This document shows, piece after piece, positions 6,530 through 7,553 of a stretch of DNA of 7,553 nt. This DNA is from Desulfuromonadaceae bacterium (GTDB lineage: Bacteria > Desulfobacterota > Desulfuromonadia > Desulfuromonadales > Syntrophotaleaceae). Position numbers and translations under genes: made by a program. The DNA is taken from positions 1 to 7,553 of the forward strand of contig JAIOSZ010000014.1 in assembly GCA_021107335.1 (NCBI GenBank), given 5' to 3'. The first letter of the stretch is position 1; every line of letters starts with the position of its first letter. The notes under the pieces were generated by a model. It saw only the letters and a program-made list of their open reading frames with translations. It was not told where the DNA came from and ran no database searches.

Positions 6530-6546
6530 TGGCACTCTGCTTGCTA
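6530..6546 (+). promoter_or_regulatory. Sigma-54 (-24/-12) promoter of the glutamine amidotransferase gene
   Basis: TGGCAC-TCTGC-TTGCTA is a full match to the -24/-12 consensus, with GG at 6531-6532 and GC at 6543-6544, exactly 10 bases apart. The expected transcription start is near 6556, giving a leader of about 70 bases. An inverted repeat (TGCCA 6520-6524, TGGCA 6530-6534) overlaps the -24 element. This places the downstream gene under the same kind of nitrogen control as amt. Confidence 0.9.
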
Positions 6547-6625
6547 TTGTGTAACGATCCAACGATAACCAATCCACCAGTCCGCAACATTGGACAATTA
6601 AATCAATTCTTGGAGGTAACCGCTC

Positions 6626-7553
6626 ATGTGTCGCATTGGAGCTCTCAAAAGCCGCCACTACATGCACCCAAGTAAGGCCCTGCTGCTCATGCAATCGCAG
6701 CAGAAAGGTCATGACAATTCTGGGTTTGCCATGGTCATGCAGGATTTGGGAGGAATCTTTGAAGATTACAAACATCTTCCGACCCTGTCCCTGGCCTGCA
6801 CCGACGAAGGCCTGAAAATAGCCGAAAACCTGCTGCACGCCAAAGGCTTCCGCCGGGTTCATCAGTGGGTTCCGGAGACCAACCCCCAGCCGGGCCTCGA
6901 TATCCAGGCCATGCCCAACTATGTCTTCGAAACCTTTGACTATCCAAAAGAATTCCAGAATGCCAGTGAAAAAGAAAAAGGCGAGTTACTAACTGATACC
7001 CGCCTGGAACTACGCGCTGCCATGGAAGAAGGCGAAAAAGGCTTTGCCTACTCCTTCTGGCCGGATGTCATTACCCTTAAAGAGATCGGTGACCCGAGGG
7101 CCATCGGCATCTATTTCAATCTTTGGGAACCGAATGAAGACTTCACCGCCAAGGTAATCACCGCCCAGTGCCGGCAAAACACTAACTACGCCATCGTGCG
7201 TTACGCCGCCCACCCCTTCTTTCTGCAGGGGTACACGGCGCTGGCCAACGGCGAGAACACCTTTTACCAGAAAAACAAAGAGTTCCAGAGCAGCCTGCAT
7301 CGCGGCTATATCGGATTTGAGTCCGATTCGCAGTGCTTTCTCTATACCTTGCACTACGTGCACAAGGAACTCGGCTGGCCGCTCCCCTATTACAAGCACG
7401 TCGTCACCCCGCTACCCTTCGATGACCTGCTCAAACGTGAAGACCAGGAGCAACTGCTGGCCCTGCGCCAGTCCCTGGCCCACCTGGAGATCAACGGTCC
7501 TAATACCATCATCGGCGTGCTGCCCGACAACACCATGTTTACCTGCTGCGACG
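6626..7553 (+). CDS. Class II glutamine amidotransferase related to the first domain of glutamate synthase (GltB/GlxB type), C-terminus cut by window edge
   Basis: An Ntn-type amidotransferase that should release ammonia from glutamine. The first 309 codons are present. It begins MCRIG, so removal of Met1 would expose Cys2 as nucleophile. HDNSGFAM (29-36) stands near the usual position of the early conserved loop. RYAAHPFFLQGYTALANGENT (192-212) lines up with the RFSTNT...HNGEINT region of GltB, placing R192 and the oxyanion-hole pair N208-G209; SDSQ (233-236) matches the GltB SDS motif, with D234 as the conserved aspartate. It is not the N-terminus of a purF- or glmS-like enzyme, which begin MCGI. 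By family knowledge, stand-alone proteins like this are the amidotransferase subunit of split (archaeal-type) glutamate synthases whose other domains are separate genes; whether these follow lies outside the window. TGGAGG (6611-6616), 9 bases before the ATG, fixes the start. The sigma-54 promoter and neighbouring amt support a role in nitrogen assimilation. Confidence 0.87.
   Translation, partial: MCRIGALKSRHYMHPSKALLLMQSQQKGHDNSGFAMVMQDLGGIFEDYKHLPTLSLACTDEGLKIAENLLHAKGFRRVHQWVPETNPQPGLDIQAMPNYVFETFDYPKEFQNASEKEKGELLTDTRLELRAAMEEGEKGFAYSFWPDVITLKEIGDPRAIGIYFNLWEPNEDFTAKVITAQCRQNTNYAIVRYAAHPFFLQGYTALANGENTFYQKNKEFQSSLHRGYIGFESDSQCFLYTLHYVHKELGWPLPYYKHVVTPLPFDDLLKREDQEQLLALRQSLAHLEINGPNTIIGVLPDNTMFTCCD

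Noticed and set aside
6387..6554. A 55-codon plus-strand open frame (begins MHINSTRPLLK)
   Set aside because: No ribosome binding site, several TTA/CTA codons rare in the neighbouring genes, no recognised similarity, and it runs through a consensus sigma-54 promoter and ends before that promoter's expected start.
1..7553. A mobile element, defence cluster, CRISPR array or biosynthetic island
   Set aside because: No transposase, integrase, terminal repeats, spaced direct repeats, toxin-antitoxin pair or modular biosynthetic enzyme was found. Gene content and base composition are consistent with core chromosome.

Overview
The window (7,553 bases, roughly 55% GC by eye) looks like ordinary chromosome from an anaerobic deltaproteobacterium, most likely in or near the Desulfuromonadales (Geobacter/Pelobacter/Desulfuromonas group). 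That assignment is inferred from gene content: a fused radical SAM/DUF2344 protein, a class II-type branched-chain aminotransferase, -24/-12 (sigma-54) promoters in front of nitrogen genes, and a stand-alone GltB-type glutamine amidotransferase. No rRNA, tRNA, CRISPR array, insertion sequence or phage gene was seen.

Layout. On the minus strand, bases 1-2315 hold most of a large radical SAM protein, cut at its C-terminus by the left edge. It begins with a TTG codon. A divergent, partly AT-rich intergenic region (2316-2521) follows. On the plus strand come a YcdX-type PHP metal-dependent phosphatase (2522-3244), a small DUF4870 membrane protein (3287-3634) and the aminotransferase ilvE (3731-4795, alternative start 3677). 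ilvE ends at a strong intrinsic terminator (4821-4847), with a possible second one just beyond. The ammonium transporter amt (5045-6319) has its own sigma-54-type promoter (4959-4974) and ends at a perfect 18-bp inverted-repeat terminator (6320-6367). After about 160 non-coding bases comes a textbook sigma-54 promoter (6530-6546), then a class II glutamine amidotransferase gene (6626 to the right edge) that runs out of the window.

How the genes work together. The right third reads as a nitrogen-assimilation locus: ammonium uptake by Amt, then a glutamine-hydrolysing subunit resembling the first domain of glutamate synthase. Each gene has its own sigma-54 promoter and the two are separated by a terminator, so they look like co-regulated neighbours rather than one operon. 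ilvE, which uses glutamate as amino donor, lies just upstream but appears transcriptionally separate. The PHP and DUF4870 genes have no obvious functional link to the rest.

I do not see a convincing undescribed multi-gene system. The points most worth a second look are the paired sigma-54 promoters, the split glutamate-synthase-type amidotransferase without a visible partner, the extra four-cysteine cluster in the radical SAM protein, and an unexplained stretch at 6368-6529 that may be a dispersed intergenic repeat.
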